Source of the DNA: Winslowiella iniecta
Lineage (GTDB): Bacteria > Pseudomonadota > Gammaproteobacteria > Enterobacterales > Enterobacteriaceae
DNA length: 64,000 bases
Direction: 5' to 3'
NCBI RefSeq assembly: GCF_001267535.1
Contig: NZ_JRXE01000020.1
Span: 1-64,000, forward strand
Of this stretch, positions 62,320 to 64,000 are shown one piece after another. Positions within the stretch are counted from its first letter, which is position 1, and each line of letters begins with the position of its first letter. The position numbers and the translations under genes are program-made. The notes under the pieces were generated by a model. That model saw only the letters and a list, made by a program, of their open reading frames with translations. It was not told the origin of the DNA and searched no databases.

Positions 62320-63395
62320 TCTGGCTGGCCGAACATTTGGTCGCTTTTTATTCTGGCTTTAACGTCTTTTCCTATTTGACGTTCCGCGCCATCGTCAGCC
62401 TGCTGACCGCACTGTTCCTCTCTTTATGGATGGGGCCGCGTCTGATTGCCTATCTGCAAAAATTACAAATTGGACAGGTCGTGCGTAATGACGGCCCGGA
62501 GTCGCATTTCAGCAAACGCGGTACGCCGACGATGGGCGGCATTATGATCCTCGCCTCCATCACCATTTCGGTGCTGATGTGGGCCTATCCGTCTAACCCG
62601 TATGTCTGGTGCGTGCTGTTTGTGCTGGTGGGTTACGGCATTGTCGGATTTATTGATGACTATCGCAAAGTGGTACGTAAAGACACCAAAGGGCTAATCG
62701 CGCGCTGGAAGTATTTCTGGCAGTCGGTGATTGCGCTGGTGGTGGCATTTGCCATGTACGCCATCGGTAAAGATACCCCGGCGACTCAGCTGGTGGTGCC
62801 GTTCTTTAAAGACATCATGCCGCAGCTCGGCCTGCTTTATCTGTTGCTGGCCTACTTTGTGATTGTCGGTACCAGTAACGCGGTCAACCTGACCGACGGG
62901 CTGGATGGCCTGGCGATTATGCCAACGGTGTTTGTGGCCGCGGGCTTTGCGCTGGTGGCCTGGGCGACCGGTAACGTTAACTTTGCCGCCTACTTGCATA
63001 TTCCTTATCTGCGTCATGCGGGTGAGCTGGTGATTGTCTGTACCGCGATTGTTGGTGCCGGGTTGGGCTTCTTATGGTTCAACACCTATCCGGCGCAAGT
63101 GTTTATGGGTGATGTTGGCTCACTGGCGCTGGGCGGCGCGCTCGGTACTATCGCTGTGTTGCTGCGTCAGGAGTTCCTGCTGGTGATTATGGGCGGGGTA
63201 TTTGTGGTTGAAACCCTGTCGGTGATTTTGCAGGTGGGATCGTTCAAGCTGCGCGGACAACGTATTTTCCGCATGGCACCGATTCATCACCACTATGAAT
63301 TGAAAGGCTGGCCGGAGCCGCGTGTCATTGTGCGCTTCTGGATTATTTCGCTGATGCTGGTGCTGATTGGCCTGGCAACGCTGAAGGTGCGTTAA
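62313..63395 (+). CDS. mraY: Phospho-MurNAc-pentapeptide translocase
   Basis: A 360-residue polytopic enzyme (about ten membrane segments) that makes lipid I by transferring phospho-MurNAc-pentapeptide to undecaprenyl phosphate. Catalytic aspartates are in '[16 protein letters not shown]' and '[11 protein letters not shown]'; the '[16 protein letters not shown]' His motif is near the end. The length equals E. coli MraY. Confidence 0.98.
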   Translation: MLVWLAEHLVAFYSGFNVFSYLTFRAIVSLLTALFLSLWMGPRLIAYLQKLQIGQVVRNDGPESHFSKRGTPTMGGIMILASITISVLMWAYPSNPYVWCVLFVLVGYGIVGFIDDYRKVVRKDTKGLIARWKYFWQSVIALVVAFAMYAIGKDTPATQLVVPFFKDIMPQLGLLYLLLAYFVIVGTSNAVNLTDGLDGLAIMPTVFVAAGFALVAWATGNVNFAAYLHIPYLRHAGELVIVCTAIVGAGLGFLWFNTYPAQVFMGDVGSLALGGALGTIAVLLRQEFLLVIMGGVFVVETLSVILQVGSFKLRGQRIFRMAPIHHHYELKGWPEPRVIVRFWIISLMLVLIGLATLKVR

Positions 63396-63397
63396 TC

Positions 63398-64000
63398 ATG
63401 GCAGACTATCAGGGTAGAAAAGTGGTCATTATCGGGTTGGGCCTGACCGGTCTCTCCTGTGTTGATTTCTTTTTAGCGCAAGGCGTTACGCCACGCGTGA
63501 TGGATACCCGACTGTCACCGCCAGGCCTCGACAAGCTGCCAGAAACCGTAGAGCGTCATTTAGGCTCGCTCGATGATGGCTGGTTGCAGGCCGCCGATCT
63601 TATTATTGCCAGCCCAGGTATGGCGCTGGCGCATCCTTCTTTAATGGATGCCGCAGCGGCGGGCGTGGAGATTATCGGGGATATCGAACTGTTCTGCCGT
63701 GAAGCAAAGGCACCGATTGTCGCGATTACCGGCTCCAACGGTAAAAGCACCGTCACCACGCTGGTGGGGGAGATGGCAAAAGCCGCCGGTTGGGCGGTGG
63801 GTGTCGGCGGTAATATCGGCCTACCGGCGCTGACATTATTGCAGCATCCGGCGCAGCTGTATGTGCTGGAGCTGTCGAGCTTCCAGCTGGAGACCACCCA
63901 CAGCCTGAAAGCGGCGGCGGCGACCATCCTCAATGTGACTGAGGACCATATGGATCGCTATCCGCTTGGTTTGCAGCAGTATCGCGCCGCGAAGTTACGT
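63398..64000 (+). CDS. murD: UDP-MurNAc-Ala:D-Glu ligase, 3' end outside window
   Basis: ATG 63398 opens a frame that runs off the window end (201 codons visible of about 438 expected). It begins '[20 protein letters not shown]', has the ATP loop '[15 protein letters not shown]' and continues through '[15 protein letters not shown]' to '[15 protein letters not shown]', all typical of MurD. It adds D-glutamate to UDP-MurNAc-alanine. It starts two bases after the mraY stop. Confidence 0.97.
   Translation, partial: MADYQGRKVVIIGLGLTGLSCVDFFLAQGVTPRVMDTRLSPPGLDKLPETVERHLGSLDDGWLQAADLIIASPGMALAHPSLMDAAAAGVEIIGDIELFCREAKAPIVAITGSNGKSTVTTLVGEMAKAAGWAVGVGGNIGLPALTLLQHPAQLYVLELSSFQLETTHSLKAAAATILNVTEDHMDRYPLGLQQYRAAKLR

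Overview
The window is a chromosome segment of an enteric gammaproteobacterium (Enterobacterales). Most of it follows the Escherichia coli 'minute 1-2' gene order: lptD-surA-pdxA-rsmA-apaG-apaH, djlA, rluA-rapA-polB, yabI-thiQPB-sgrR/sgrS-setA, leuDCBA-leuL, ilvIH, cra and the start of the dcw cell-wall cluster (mraZ-rsmH-ftsL-ftsI-murE-murF-mraY-murD). Protein sequences are close to, but clearly different from, E. coli. The accessory content suggests a plant- or environment-associated lineage such as Erwinia or Pantoea (Erwiniaceae); this is an inference without database searches. No IS element, integrase, tRNA or CRISPR array was seen.

Region 1 (1-3.4 kb) is regulatory: the 3' part of a hybrid sensor kinase, a tiny acidic histidine-rich exported protein, an RcsB-like regulator whose receiver has lost its phosphorylation site, and a free-standing LysR-type DNA-binding domain.

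Region 2 (3.4-17.7 kb) is the most unusual part. A tightly overlapping 12-gene minus-strand operon encodes a type II secretion-like machine: major pseudopilin, IagB-like lytic transglycosylase, GspF, GspE, PilM/N/O/P-like assembly proteins, a lipoprotein secretin with TPR-like repeats, and three minor pseudopilins. A prepilin peptidase gene diverges from it across a palindrome-bearing gap and is followed by two GH18 chitinase-family genes. The first is a full-length ChiA relative whose catalytic residues are substituted, so it is probably a chitinase-like binding protein. The second is an apparently intact multidomain chitinase. The simplest reading is a chitin-use module: secretion machine plus cargo.

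Region 3 (17.7-31.8 kb) is conserved housekeeping: ApaH/ApaG, RsmA, PdxA, outer-membrane biogenesis (SurA, LptD), DjlA, RluA, RapA and the SOS polymerase Pol II.

Region 4 (32-38.9 kb) lies where E. coli has araBADC, between polB and yabI. It holds an orphan type VI secretion tip cassette: vgrG, DUF2169-pentapeptide fusion, pentapeptide protein, DUF3540 protein and DUF4150 PAAR-like protein. No recognisable toxin or immunity gene is present.

Region 5 (38.9-55.5 kb) carries yabI, the thiamine ABC transporter with its TPP riboswitch, the sugar-phosphate stress locus sgrR-sgrS-setA (SgrS seed and terminator are readable; sgrT is not), the leucine operon with leader peptide and attenuator, ilvIH and cra. 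leuO, which in E. coli lies between leuL and ilvI, is missing.

Region 6 (55.5-64 kb) is the dcw cluster, with the mraZ promoter and a ten-base-periodic array of MraZ boxes; murD runs off the end.
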